Shown here: piece after piece, positions 8,248-16,492 of the stretch | How the letters are laid out: the number at the start of each line of letters is the position of its first letter | Position numbering within the stretch: position 1 is the first letter of the stretch | NCBI RefSeq assembly: GCF_046536515.1 | Contig: NZ_JAWDMQ010000014.1 | Span: 1-32,801, forward strand | Source of the DNA: Caldisphaera sp046536515 | GTDB taxonomy: Archaea > Thermoproteota > Thermoprotei_A > Sulfolobales > Acidilobaceae | Direction of reading: 5' to 3' | DNA: 32,801 bases | Translations under genes and position numbers: made by a program | Notes under the pieces: model-generated | What the model saw: the letters and a program-made list of their open reading frames with translations, nothing else | Told to the model about the DNA's origin: nothing | The model's database searches: none

Positions 8248-10167
8248 TTATTTAATTTTATTTATTTTTCTTAAATAATCAATGACATCGTCTAAACCAA
8301 GTCTTTTTAAAGTTTCTTCCTTAATATAACCAGTCTCTTTGTCCCAACCAAATCCTTCATAGGCTTCTTCTAGCAATTCATTTGGTTTTTCAACTTTAAG
8401 TCCCTTAGCTGGACCCGATAATATCGGGATTTCCATTCTTTTTGGCAACTTATCATGAGACTTTTCAAGGCCTTCTCTTAAATTGAAAGCTCTTTTTAAA
8501 TTCCAAGATCTTTCGCCAGCTTCAAAAATTTGCAATGGCGTTACATCAAATCCAGTCAATGAAGAGTATAATGCAGATAACCTCTTAGGAGATAAAGATC
8601 CTATTTCATTAGTTGCTGCATAAAAATTACAATATCCCAAACTATTAATAACTTCACCATATAATGCTATGACCCTATATGCCTTACCTCTATTTACCCC
8701 CACTTCTTCAAGTCTATCCGGAAGAGGCCATGGAAGGCCGACATCTCTTAATCCGCTATCAACGCCCATCATATCATAAGATGGATATATAGGGTGTTCA
8801 TGACATGCACCCCTTGGTCCAACAGAATATTGTATGGCCAAAAACTTAGATTCAACTCTTGGATCATGGGCAGGAAACTCAAGACCTTTAACATGGTTAA
8901 CAAGCTCTTCTGATCCTTTCCCTATTTTCTTAGCAGCCCAGTAACTTCCTTCTGCTAATAAATCTCCGAAACCTTTTCTATATGCAATCATATCAACAAG
9001 AGCTAAGAAGGTTTCTGCATCTCCCCATTTTAATTTAATACCTCCAGTGTCTTTCTCCGTAATCATTCCCATTTCATATGCCTCAATTGCCCACGATATA
9101 GTATGACCAAGAGTAATAGTATCAATACCATAATTATTTGCCATATAATTATACCTTATAATTGATTCCATGTTGTCTATCATTGGCATTGCTCCACTCA
9201 TATCTACTGTTTCATATTCCGGGCCTTCATTTGGAGGAGTTGCAAAAGGTCCAGCTGCAACATATGAATACCTGCTACAACCAATCGTACAACTATAGCA
9301 AGCTCTTCTTTTTATCATGTAATTGTTTTCTAAATAATCAGCCGATATTTTTCTTGCTTTATCAAAGTAACCCGTCCTAAAGTTTTGTGTAGGAAGACCA
9401 CCCATTGCATTTAAACCCATTAAACCTCCAACTGTTCCATGAGCACCCATTGCCCTATTACTAGGATCATTTATTATTGCATTTTCTGCTTCATAACTTA
9501 ACGACATAAATTTTTCTGGATCGTATACCTTTACCCCATAACCTCCCGCAGCAACAATTGCTTTTAGCTTCTTTGATCCCATAACAGTGCCTCCACCACT
9601 TCTGCCGGCTGCTCTATCATAATCATTCATTATTGAGGCATATCTAACAAGGTTTTCACCACCTGGTCCTATTGCTGCTATTGAAACATCTTTAGCTCCT
9701 ACTTCTCTCTTTAATGTATCAGTAACCTGATGTACTGTCATACCCCATAAATGAGATGCATTCCTTATTTCCGCTTTTCCACCTTCTAAATAAAGATAAA
9801 CAGGGTTGTCAGATTTTCCTTTAATTATTATCATATCAAACCCGCTAAACTTTAAGAAGGGTCCAAATTTCCCTCCAGATCTAGTTTCGCCCCAGAAGTT
9901 TGTCTGAGGAGATTTAAAGGCCCAAAATATATTTCCGCTTCCTGGTGCAAGAGTTCCTGTCATTGGTCCTGCAGTCGCTATTAATAGATTATCAGGCGAT
10001 AATGGATCTATCAAAGGTCCTTGTTCATCCCACATAATTTTTGCAGCTAATCCAAGACCGCCTATATATAGTTTTGCCCATTCTCTTTTTAGATCATCTA
10101 TAACTATTTTCTTTTTACTCAAATCAACTCTCAATATTTTTCCTGTATAACCATACCATTCGTCCAT
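8248..10167 (-). CDS. aor: Tungsten-containing aldehyde:ferredoxin oxidoreductase
   Basis: 639 residues; family members are about 600-620. It opens with the AOR N-domain (GYTGKILRVDLSKKK). [4Fe-4S] ligands are C290-x2-C293-x3-C297 and C513 (GYCNFY). Pterin-contact motifs seen include NDYDRAAGRSGGGTVMGSKKLKAI (written here with 181-204 as position) and GPEYET at 315-320, holding the conserved Glu. The family oxidises aldehydes to acids at a tungstobispterin centre, passing electrons to ferredoxin. Its ATG directly follows the stop codon of the four-cluster ferredoxin gene, with GGAGG eight bases before it, so the two are co-translated partners. Substrate cannot be told from sequence; a benzoyl-CoA reductase BamB-like or glyceraldehyde-3-phosphate role is less likely but not excluded. 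Confidence 0.92.
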   Translation of the reverse strand: MDEWYGYTGKILRVDLSKKKIVIDDLKREWAKLYIGGLGLAAKIMWDEQGPLIDPLSPDNLLIATAGPMTGTLAPGSGNIFWAFKSPQTNFWGETRSGGKFGPFLKFSGFDMIIIKGKSDNPVYLYLEGGKAEIRNASHLWGMTVHQVTDTLKREVGAKDVSIAAIGPGGENLVRYASIMNDYDRAAGRSGGGTVMGSKKLKAIVAAGGYGVKVYDPEKFMSLSYEAENAIINDPSNRAMGAHGTVGGLMGLNAMGGLPTQNFRTGYFDKARKISADYLENNYMIKRRACYSCTIGCSRYSYVAAGPFATPPNEGPEYETVDMSGAMPMIDNMESIIRYNYMANNYGIDTITLGHTISWAIEAYEMGMITEKDTGGIKLKWGDAETFLALVDMIAYRKGFGDLLAEGSYWAAKKIGKGSEELVNHVKGLEFPAHDPRVESKFLAIQYSVGPRGACHEHPIYPSYDMMGVDSGLRDVGLPWPLPDRLEEVGVNRGKAYRVIALYGEVINSLGYCNFYAATNEIGSLSPKRLSALYSSLTGFDVTPLQIFEAGERSWNLKRAFNLREGLEKSHDKLPKRMEIPILSGPAKGLKVEKPNELLEEAYEGFGWDKETGYIKEETLKRLGLDDVIDYLRKINKIK

Positions 10168-10680
10168 TTACATCGCCTCCCTGGTTCTAGGTGATGGATA
10201 TGGAACTATTGGAACCATGCCTTTCTTTTGTAGTTCAGCAAAGAAATATCTCTTATAATATGCTGCATCATTTGCTTCTAAATATGCGAGAGCTCCTTCT
10301 GGGCACGCCTTAACACATTGAGGATCTCCACCACATAAATCGCATTTAACAGCTTTCTTTTCAATGTGATCTAATGTTATTACACCATATGGACACACTA
10401 CAATGCAATTTGTACATCCATCACATCTATTTCTATCTATAATTACGGCATAAGTATTTGGATCTCTATATATTGCATTTTCTGGACATACTCCAGGCAT
10501 AGCACAAAGACCGCATTCTATGCAAAATGTTGGTGCATCTAGAGGTTCGTTTTCGAGTCTAACAACATGGATTGCCGATAATGATGGATCTATAATATTA
10601 AAATGTTGAAAAGAACAAGCTTCTTCGCATCTTCCACATCCCGTGCATCTATCAGGGATGGCCATTAACATCTTTACCAA
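10168..10680 (-). CDS. Four-cluster ferredoxin-like subunit of the AOR complex
   Basis: About 170 residues with 16 cysteines in four [4Fe-4S] groups (numbering from GTG 10689): C15-C18-C21-C25, C56-C59-C62-C68, C89-C92-C95-C99 and C116-C119-C125-C129. This is the polyferredoxin (DMSO reductase B-like) type found next to AOR genes, for example AorA and BamC. It should relay electrons between the tungsten subunit and the next acceptor. A GTG at 10689 is in frame but belongs to the GGTG ribosome binding site (10687-10690); TTG 10680, six bases further, is the likelier start. A TATA-like box at 10713-10720 suggests that this gene and aor also have their own promoter. Confidence 0.88.
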   Translation of the reverse strand: MVKMLMAIPDRCTGCGRCEEACSFQHFNIIDPSLSAIHVVRLENEPLDAPTFCIECGLCAMPGVCPENAIYRDPNTYAVIIDRNRCDGCTNCIVVCPYGVITLDHIEKKAVKCDLCGGDPQCVKACPEGALAYLEANDAAYYKRYFFAELQKKGMVPIVPYPSPRTREAM

Positions 10681-10712
10681 TAAAGCCACCAGTTAAAATT
10701 AGATAGCCAAAA

Positions 10713-10720
10713 AATATAAC
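10713..10720 (-). promoter_or_regulatory. TATA-like box upstream of ferredoxin-aor
   Basis: GTTATATT on the minus strand predicts a transcript start near 10690-10693, just ahead of the GGTG site at 10687-10690. The ferredoxin-aor pair could thus be transcribed apart from the NuoF/NuoG pair upstream. Confidence 0.4.
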
Positions 10721-10757
10721 TTTTATCATTTTGCCTTTGTTTATCAAATTTTAAATA

Positions 10758-12764
10758 TTATGTATTATTAAATGTAATAAATTTTAAATTGCTAACTAAT
10801 TTTTCATAAGATTCTTTTTGATCAACACTTTTTCCGCCTAATCTTACCATTAAATCGTTAAATATATCGAATTCTTGCTTTAATTTGTTATTTACTGCTT
10901 TATTAACTTCTCTTATATCAAAATCGTAAGATAAATAATGGCCAGACTTTTCTAAAAACGTCGGAGATGGAATTATTAATTTTGCATAATATCTTGCGCT
11001 GGTATCAATTATTGGCGTTATTTCTGCTACAAAATCTACATTATGTAATAACTTTATTAGTTCATCTCTATTCTTTGAATAAGCTATTAAATTATTTCCT
11101 ATTATTATTAAAGATTTTAGATTTCTAATTACATCATAAATATTATTTAAATTAATGTTATTTTCATTTATAAAATAAAATGACTCAATAACATCGCCTT
11201 CACTAATCAAAGGTATTAAATTAACATTTGAGTAAGATGATTTCATTATTAAATAAAGGTTGAACACTTCTTCAGCTATATAGTTATCGAATTCGAAGAA
11301 TATAGCTATTGGTGTTTTATTAATTAATTTAAAAATCCCTTCTGCAATTTCTTTTGTTTTATTATTTATATTAGAACTAATTTTGTTTAAATAGCCTTCC
11401 AAATCTTTAAAGTATTTTTCCAAGTATTGTTTATCATATTTTTCTTTAGAAAGTATTAAAAATTCTAATGCTTTAAACAAGTCTAGCATTTTTTCTTTAG
11501 AAAGTCTAGAATAAAAATCTGATTGCTCATGAATAGATCTGTAATCATTGATATCATCTATTGAAATTAAATTTGATTTTCCTTTTATTGCATTATCTCT
11601 TAAAATGGAAGAAATTGTAGGATGATGCCTTTCTATATCTCCTATTGCTAATATAGTTCCTAGACTTTGTATCTCATTATGCTTTAATGTTTTTTCACCA
11701 TTTAAAGGAGGAACATATTTTTTAATCGAATCTCCGTAATTAATATCGACAATGCTAAAAATATTATTTGTTTTAATAATGTCTTTTGCAAGCAAATTTA
11801 ATAAATAATACTCTTCCAATGAAATTCTATTTGCTACAATAAATCCAATACTATTTGGTCCATAGCTATTTATTGATTTTTTAATTTGATCAGATAAGAT
11901 ATTTAATGCATCATCATAGTTTACACTTTTCCAATTGTTTTCTGACCTTAATAAAGGTTGATAGACTCTATCATTACTATAATAAAGGTTTTCCCATTGA
12001 TATTTACCTATTATACAATTTGCTGAAAGCTTTAATTTCGAATCGTTACCGTATATCATAACAGGTTTTCCATTCGATACACCTACTTTAATAGGACAAG
12101 TTACTGAACAAAGAGTACACGAAGACTCAATAAATTTATCGGGATGCCCGTATTTTATTATAAAAGAATCCTCTATAGATCCAGTAGGACAAACATCTAT
12201 ACAACTCCTACAACTTATACAAGAGCTATTTCCCAGTTTGTTGCCTTCAGCTATTATTAATATATTAGAACCTCTATTAATCTCCCTCCATACTAATTTT
12301 CCTATAACGTCTTCACAAACTCTGACGCAGTTATAGCAATTTATACAACGATTCATATTAACATAAATATATGGATGACTTGTATCATAAAGTTTTTCAT
12401 CTTCTTTATCTTTGTATCCATCAAGTCCGTATCTATTCATTAATTCATGAAATCTTTTATAAGGATATTTTTCTTTATAGCCTTTTGGGTAATTATCAGC
12501 CAGCAATTTTAAATTTATTTTTCTAAGCTTTTCAATTTCATTGTCATCAGTAATTATTTCCATACCATCTTCTATATAATTATTACAAGATGTTAATATT
12601 CCTTTATCCTTAACCTTTACCAAGCAAAGCCTGCATGAACCAAATGGAGACATCCTTTCGTCATAACACAGAGTTGGTATATCAAAACCCTTGTCTTTTA
12701 ACGCATTCAATATAGTAACTTTTTTATTATATGTATATTCAATTCCATTGATTTTTACTTTCAT
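10758..12764 (-). CDS. NuoG-like iron-sulfur / molybdopterin-fold subunit
   Basis: 668 residues. Domains: [2Fe-2S] domain with C33, C44, C47, C60; two [4Fe-4S] sets C140/143/146/150 and C182/185/188/192; a further [4Fe-4S] C216/219/223/250 at the start of a molybdopterin-oxidoreductase fold that runs to the end. The Cys/His cluster motif (D-H-x-x-D-C-x-x-C) usually found after the [2Fe-2S] domain is absent at 88-105. No pterin-ligating Cys/Sec region typical of formate dehydrogenase is recognisable, and the C-terminal pterin-binding lobe looks short, so the fold is probably empty as in complex I. It begins with ATGA overlapping the end of the NuoF-like gene, so they are translationally coupled. 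Likely electron conduit in a soluble NAD(H)-linked complex. Confidence 0.82.
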   Translation of the reverse strand: MKVKINGIEYTYNKKVTILNALKDKGFDIPTLCYDERMSPFGSCRLCLVKVKDKGILTSCNNYIEDGMEIITDDNEIEKLRKINLKLLADNYPKGYKEKYPYKRFHELMNRYGLDGYKDKEDEKLYDTSHPYIYVNMNRCINCYNCVRVCEDVIGKLVWREINRGSNILIIAEGNKLGNSSCISCRSCIDVCPTGSIEDSFIIKYGHPDKFIESSCTLCSVTCPIKVGVSNGKPVMIYGNDSKLKLSANCIIGKYQWENLYYSNDRVYQPLLRSENNWKSVNYDDALNILSDQIKKSINSYGPNSIGFIVANRISLEEYYLLNLLAKDIIKTNNIFSIVDINYGDSIKKYVPPLNGEKTLKHNEIQSLGTILAIGDIERHHPTISSILRDNAIKGKSNLISIDDINDYRSIHEQSDFYSRLSKEKMLDLFKALEFLILSKEKYDKQYLEKYFKDLEGYLNKISSNINNKTKEIAEGIFKLINKTPIAIFFEFDNYIAEEVFNLYLIMKSSYSNVNLIPLISEGDVIESFYFINENNINLNNIYDVIRNLKSLIIIGNNLIAYSKNRDELIKLLHNVDFVAEITPIIDTSARYYAKLIIPSPTFLEKSGHYLSYDFDIREVNKAVNNKLKQEFDIFNDLMVRLGGKSVDQKESYEKLVSNLKFITFNNT

Positions 12765-14203
12765 CTTACCACCTCATCCTTATATTTATTTATAATTGAA
12801 AAGGTTACCTCCCCTGCACCAACACCAAGACCGCACAAACTAGTGTACCTTAAAGAATCTAAAATGTCGTAAATGTCATTTAATTCTTTTTTGTCAAAAT
12901 AACCTTTTGATATTAACTCCTTTAGTTTTCTCGTTCCAACTCTGCATGGAGTGCATTTACCGCAAGATTCATAAGACGCAAATTCTAATATTTCATTCAA
13001 TAAATCCGACACGCTTGTTTCTTCATTAAATGCTATTATATTACCATGACCTAAAGAGGAGCCTATTTCTCTTAGTTCTTCATAACCTAGCCTGGTATTA
13101 AGTTCTTCAGGTCTTATTATACCAGATAATGGAGCTCCTATTAATAACCCTTTTAATGTGCCTCTTTTTATACCACCTGCTTTTTCAACTATTTCCTCCA
13201 AAGTTATACCAAATTCAGCTTCATATATACCGGGTTTTTTGAATAATGAATTAAGCGATAATAGCTTAGTTCCCCTACTTTTTGAAAATCCTAACTCGTA
13301 ATATTTATCTCCTCCATTGCCTACTATATAAGGTACGTTTGAAAGTGTTTCTACATTATTAATGACGGTCGGTTTTCCAAACAAACCTTTTTCCGTTGGA
13401 TATGGAGGCCTAAATGTAGGTTCAGGTCTTCTTCCCATAAGGGCATTTATCAGAGCAGTTTCCTCCCCTACTACATAGCTTCCCTTTCCAACTTCTACAT
13501 TAATTTTTGGAATGGTGATGTTTTTCTTGTTAAAATAATTCTTAATCTCAATCAAAGCATTTTTAATCCTATATATACTTTTAGGATATTCCCTCCTTAT
13601 GTAAAAATAGATTTCATCAGCTCCTATGGCATAAGCTGCAATCAATGCTCCTTCTAAAACTAAATAAGGTGAAAATTCCATCAAAAATCTATCACTAAAT
13701 GCTCCAGGATCGCCTTCATCACCATTAACAATTAAATATTTTTTACCTTCTTTCTGATTATAAGCTGATTCCCATTTAATCCCAGTAGGAAACCCAGCTC
13801 CTCCTCTACCTCTTAGACCTGATTTTTTAACTTCATTTATTACATCTTTTTGACTCATAGAAGTAATTACATAAGTATATGAGTTCATACCCCCCATTTT
13901 TATATAATCGTTTAATGTATCTAATTTATCTATTAAAAACTTGCTTAAAATAGGTTCTCTTGAAAGTATTTCAACCCTAGGATTGGAGTTTTCATGAACT
14001 GAAGATGGAGATAAATAACATTTACCTAAGCAATAAGTTCTTGGATTTTGTTCCTTGGCTTTATTCCAATAATTAGGTTTTTCATTTCTGTTAACAAAAC
14101 AAGATAACCCCCTACAGTATTCTTCTGGCAGTTCTTTATATGAAAAAGTATAAAATGTGTTTATTTCTTCTTTAGGAAGATTAATTCTACCCATTTGACT
14201 CAC
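12761..14203 (-). CDS. NuoF-like NADH-binding flavoprotein with N-terminal NuoE-like remnant
   Basis: 480 residues from GTG 14203 (ATG 14194 is an alternative). GRGGAGFPTG (132-141) and GDEGDPGAF (161-169) are the FMN/NADH-binding motifs of NuoF. C414-x2-C417-x2-C420 and C457 bind the N3-type [4Fe-4S] cluster. The first ~65 residues hold C30, C35, C58, C62, in the order of a NuoE [2Fe-2S] site but with the spacing much shortened, so a reduced NuoE domain appears fused in front. It should exchange electrons with NAD(H) and pass them to the NuoG-like subunit. Such modules serve NAD-linked formate dehydrogenases, hydrogenases and Bam-type complexes. Here the partners encoded downstream are a polyferredoxin and AOR. 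Confidence 0.88.
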   Translation of the reverse strand: MSQMGRINLPKEEINTFYTFSYKELPEEYCRGLSCFVNRNEKPNYWNKAKEQNPRTYCLGKCYLSPSSVHENSNPRVEILSREPILSKFLIDKLDTLNDYIKMGGMNSYTYVITSMSQKDVINEVKKSGLRGRGGAGFPTGIKWESAYNQKEGKKYLIVNGDEGDPGAFSDRFLMEFSPYLVLEGALIAAYAIGADEIYFYIRREYPKSIYRIKNALIEIKNYFNKKNITIPKINVEVGKGSYVVGEETALINALMGRRPEPTFRPPYPTEKGLFGKPTVINNVETLSNVPYIVGNGGDKYYELGFSKSRGTKLLSLNSLFKKPGIYEAEFGITLEEIVEKAGGIKRGTLKGLLIGAPLSGIIRPEELNTRLGYEELREIGSSLGHGNIIAFNEETSVSDLLNEILEFASYESCGKCTPCRVGTRKLKELISKGYFDKKELNDIYDILDSLRYTSLCGLGVGAGEVTFSIINKYKDEVVR

Positions 14204-14261
14204 ATGTTTTTAATATACTCTCAAAAATAAAAGCGTTTAACCTTAACCAATTAAATTTAGA

Positions 14262-14460
14262 CTGACCTCCTCCTCGCCCTGAAGGGCGAGTTTCATGAGG
14301 TCTTAAGGGTTACACCCCTTTACGGGTGCTACTCTGTTATGTTCTACAATGAAAGATAGGGGTTTCTTTATTGATGATAAGATTTTACCTGTTACTTTCT
14401 TTAATATGTTTAAAGCCCCTTTTAAATCAGAATGAAGTTTATGTTTTCCTAGAAAGGGCG
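14262..14460 (-). mobile_element. Decayed IS200/IS605 (TnpB) element with right end
   Basis: The right end at 14262 (minus strand ...GGAGGAGGTCAG) has the same hairpins as the copy at 5906: GACCTC/GAGGTC at 14264-14302 enclosing CGCCCT/AGGGCG at 14275-14288, and CACCC/GGGTG at 14313-14328. A TnpB C-terminal fragment leads into it. The left part of the element is lost and its border near 14460 is not defined. It sits between the divergent NuoF and S9 peptidase genes and may have altered their promoters. Confidence 0.75.
14303..14452 (-). pseudogene. tnpB: tnpB C-terminal fragment
   Basis: The minus strand reads GKHKLHSDLKGALNILKK ... then IVEHNRVAPVKGCNP and stop (14303-14305). HSDLKGALNIL matches the last RuvC motif (D-x-N-A-A-x-N-I-L) of TnpB, and the NRVAPVKG-like ending is also seen at 5825-5856. 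About 50 codons of roughly 400 remain, with a stop just upstream in the same frame, so it cannot encode an active nuclease. Confidence 0.75.
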
Positions 14461-14525
14461 AGGTTTGTCATTCGCTTTATCAAAGTTTTTAATTTAATTT
14501 TTATCCTTATAAATGGGTGTATAGT

Positions 14526-16379
14526 GTGGTTAAAAAAAGAAATTTTACAATAGATGACATCCTTAATTTAACTTCTATTAATGAAGTTAAGGTATCGTCT
14601 ACTGGCAATATAGCTATATCTTATACTAAATCGGATTTAGAAAAAAACAAGAATTATAATTATATCCATATAATAAAAAGCAACAAAAAAGAGATATTTT
14701 TGACTAGTGGGTCTGATTCTTCACCTAGGTGGTCTCCAAATGGAGAAATTTTATCCTTTTTAAGTAAAAGAGGAGAAGATGAAAATGCTAAAGGCCAAGG
14801 AATTTACATTTATAATTTAGAAGGAGAGCCAAAAAAGATAACTTGGTTTAAAAACGGGGTTTTAGGTCTAGAGTGGTATGATAATGAAAATTTAATAGCT
14901 ATTGTTCCAGAAAATGACAAATATTACGACAACGATGGCGATTATATATATGCCGATAGATTACCATTTTGGATGGATGACACAGGATTTATAGGTAACC
15001 ATATCTACTCTCTTTACCTTATAAATATTAATTCAGGTTACGTTAAAGAAATAAAAAAAGAAGAAAATTATATTTATCCGGCGTCCTTATGCTCATGCAA
15101 CAAAAACATCTATTATTCATCTGTTATAGACTTTAGATATCCTTATAAACATAAACTTGTTAAAATTAATCCAGAAAGTGGAGAAGAAAAAATTTTATTG
15201 CAAGGTTATTTTATAGAAAGCCTCGCATGTATAAATAATAATTTATATGGGCTGATTCATAATAATGAAATTGGTATTTCAAGCCATTTAAAATTATATA
15301 GGATTGATGAAAGTAAGGCTGAATGCCTATCATGCAAAAAGATTGATAGAAATATTCAGTCAATATTAGGACAATATTCTGATGGTATCGCGTTACTAAT
15401 TTATGACAGGGGATTTTCAAAAATCGTTTTATTTAATGATAGCATTAAAGAAATAATAAATAATGGATTCGTTATAACAGGAAGTTCAAATAATGACACT
15501 TTAGTATATGCATATGCTGAACCTACTAAAGCTGTGGAAGTATATGAATTAAATAATAAAGGAGTTCAAAAATTAACTTCATATAATGAATTCTTAAATG
15601 ATGTGATTCTCTATGAACCTAAACATGAAGAGATTATTATTAATAACAAAAAAATCGACGGTTGGGTTATAATGCCTGAGGGAAATGATAAGAAACCTTT
15701 AATATTGTTTATACATGGTGGGCCTAAAGGTATGTATGGCTATAATTTTTATCCAGAAATGCAACTTTTTGTATCTAATGGTTACGCGATCGCATTCGCA
15801 AATCCTACAGGTAGTGATGGATATGATGAAAAATTTGCTGATATAAGAGGAAAATATGGAGAAGAAGATTTTAATGAACTAGTAAATTTTTTAGATTACG
15901 TTTTGAAAAAATATAATATAGACAAAGATAGGATGGCAGTTACTGGGATAAGCTATGGTGGTTACATGACTAACGTATTTGTAACTAAGACAAACTTATT
16001 CAAAGCGGCTGTTAGTGAAAACGGTATTGCAGATTGGATTTCTGATTATTACGCTTCCGATATTGGATATTTCTTTGATCCAGACCAAATCGGTGAAACA
16101 CCTCAGGAAAATCTTAACGAATATATAAAGAAAAGTCCTCTTTATAATATAAGCAATGTTGTAACTCCCGTCCTATTAATACATAGCAACCAAGATTATA
16201 GATGCTTTGTGGATCAATCATTGGCTATGCATGTATCACTTCTCATGAATAATAAGGAAAGTAGAATAGTGCTGTTTACTAAGGGAAGTCATGGACATAG
16301 TACTAAAGCCGAGCCAAGACATAGAAAGAAAAGATATGAAATAAAGCTCTCGTTTATAAATGAAAAACTCAAAAAATAA
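14526..16379 (+). CDS. S9 family acylaminoacyl-/prolyl oligopeptidase-like peptidase
   Basis: About 617 residues: an N-terminal beta-propeller (repeats such as SSPRWSPNGEILSFLSKR) and a C-terminal alpha/beta hydrolase domain. The catalytic triad is visible: Ser in GISYGGY (about 476), Asp in SNQDYRC (about 557) and His in GSHGHS (about 589). The oxyanion region HGGPKG is also present. This is the S9C branch, which removes N-acylated residues or cleaves short peptides; cytoplasmic, no signal peptide. A GTG at 14517 is in frame but overlaps the GGGTG ribosome binding site (14515-14519); GTG 14526, six bases on, is preferred. It precedes a large solute-binding protein on the same strand, fitting peptide uptake and degradation. 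Confidence 0.88.
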   Translation: MVKKRNFTIDDILNLTSINEVKVSSTGNIAISYTKSDLEKNKNYNYIHIIKSNKKEIFLTSGSDSSPRWSPNGEILSFLSKRGEDENAKGQGIYIYNLEGEPKKITWFKNGVLGLEWYDNENLIAIVPENDKYYDNDGDYIYADRLPFWMDDTGFIGNHIYSLYLININSGYVKEIKKEENYIYPASLCSCNKNIYYSSVIDFRYPYKHKLVKINPESGEEKILLQGYFIESLACINNNLYGLIHNNEIGISSHLKLYRIDESKAECLSCKKIDRNIQSILGQYSDGIALLIYDRGFSKIVLFNDSIKEIINNGFVITGSSNNDTLVYAYAEPTKAVEVYELNNKGVQKLTSYNEFLNDVILYEPKHEEIIINNKKIDGWVIMPEGNDKKPLILFIHGGPKGMYGYNFYPEMQLFVSNGYAIAFANPTGSDGYDEKFADIRGKYGEEDFNELVNFLDYVLKKYNIDKDRMAVTGISYGGYMTNVFVTKTNLFKAAVSENGIADWISDYYASDIGYFFDPDQIGETPQENLNEYIKKSPLYNISNVVTPVLLIHSNQDYRCFVDQSLAMHVSLLMNNKESRIVLFTKGSHGHSTKAEPRHRKKRYEIKLSFINEKLKK

Positions 16380-16492
16380 TTCCTTTATTATTATTTTATT
16401 ATGATATTATATATACAGTTATTTTATATTTAAAAGCAAAAGATTTAAAAACTGTAGTAATAACTTGTATGCTAGACCTAGATGGTGGGAAA

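Noticed and set aside
8248..10689. AOR and ferredoxin as benzoyl-CoA reductase BamBC
   Set aside because: No other Bam genes (BamDEF heterodisulfide reductase-like or BamI) are present in the window.
10758..12764. NuoG-like protein as a true NAD-dependent formate dehydrogenase alpha subunit
   Set aside because: No recognisable catalytic Cys/Sec region and a short C-terminal pterin lobe; the complex I-like reading fits better.
14371..14553. 60-codon plus-strand ORF upstream of the S9 peptidase
   Set aside because: It is the antisense of the tnpB fragment and runs into the peptidase start in another frame.
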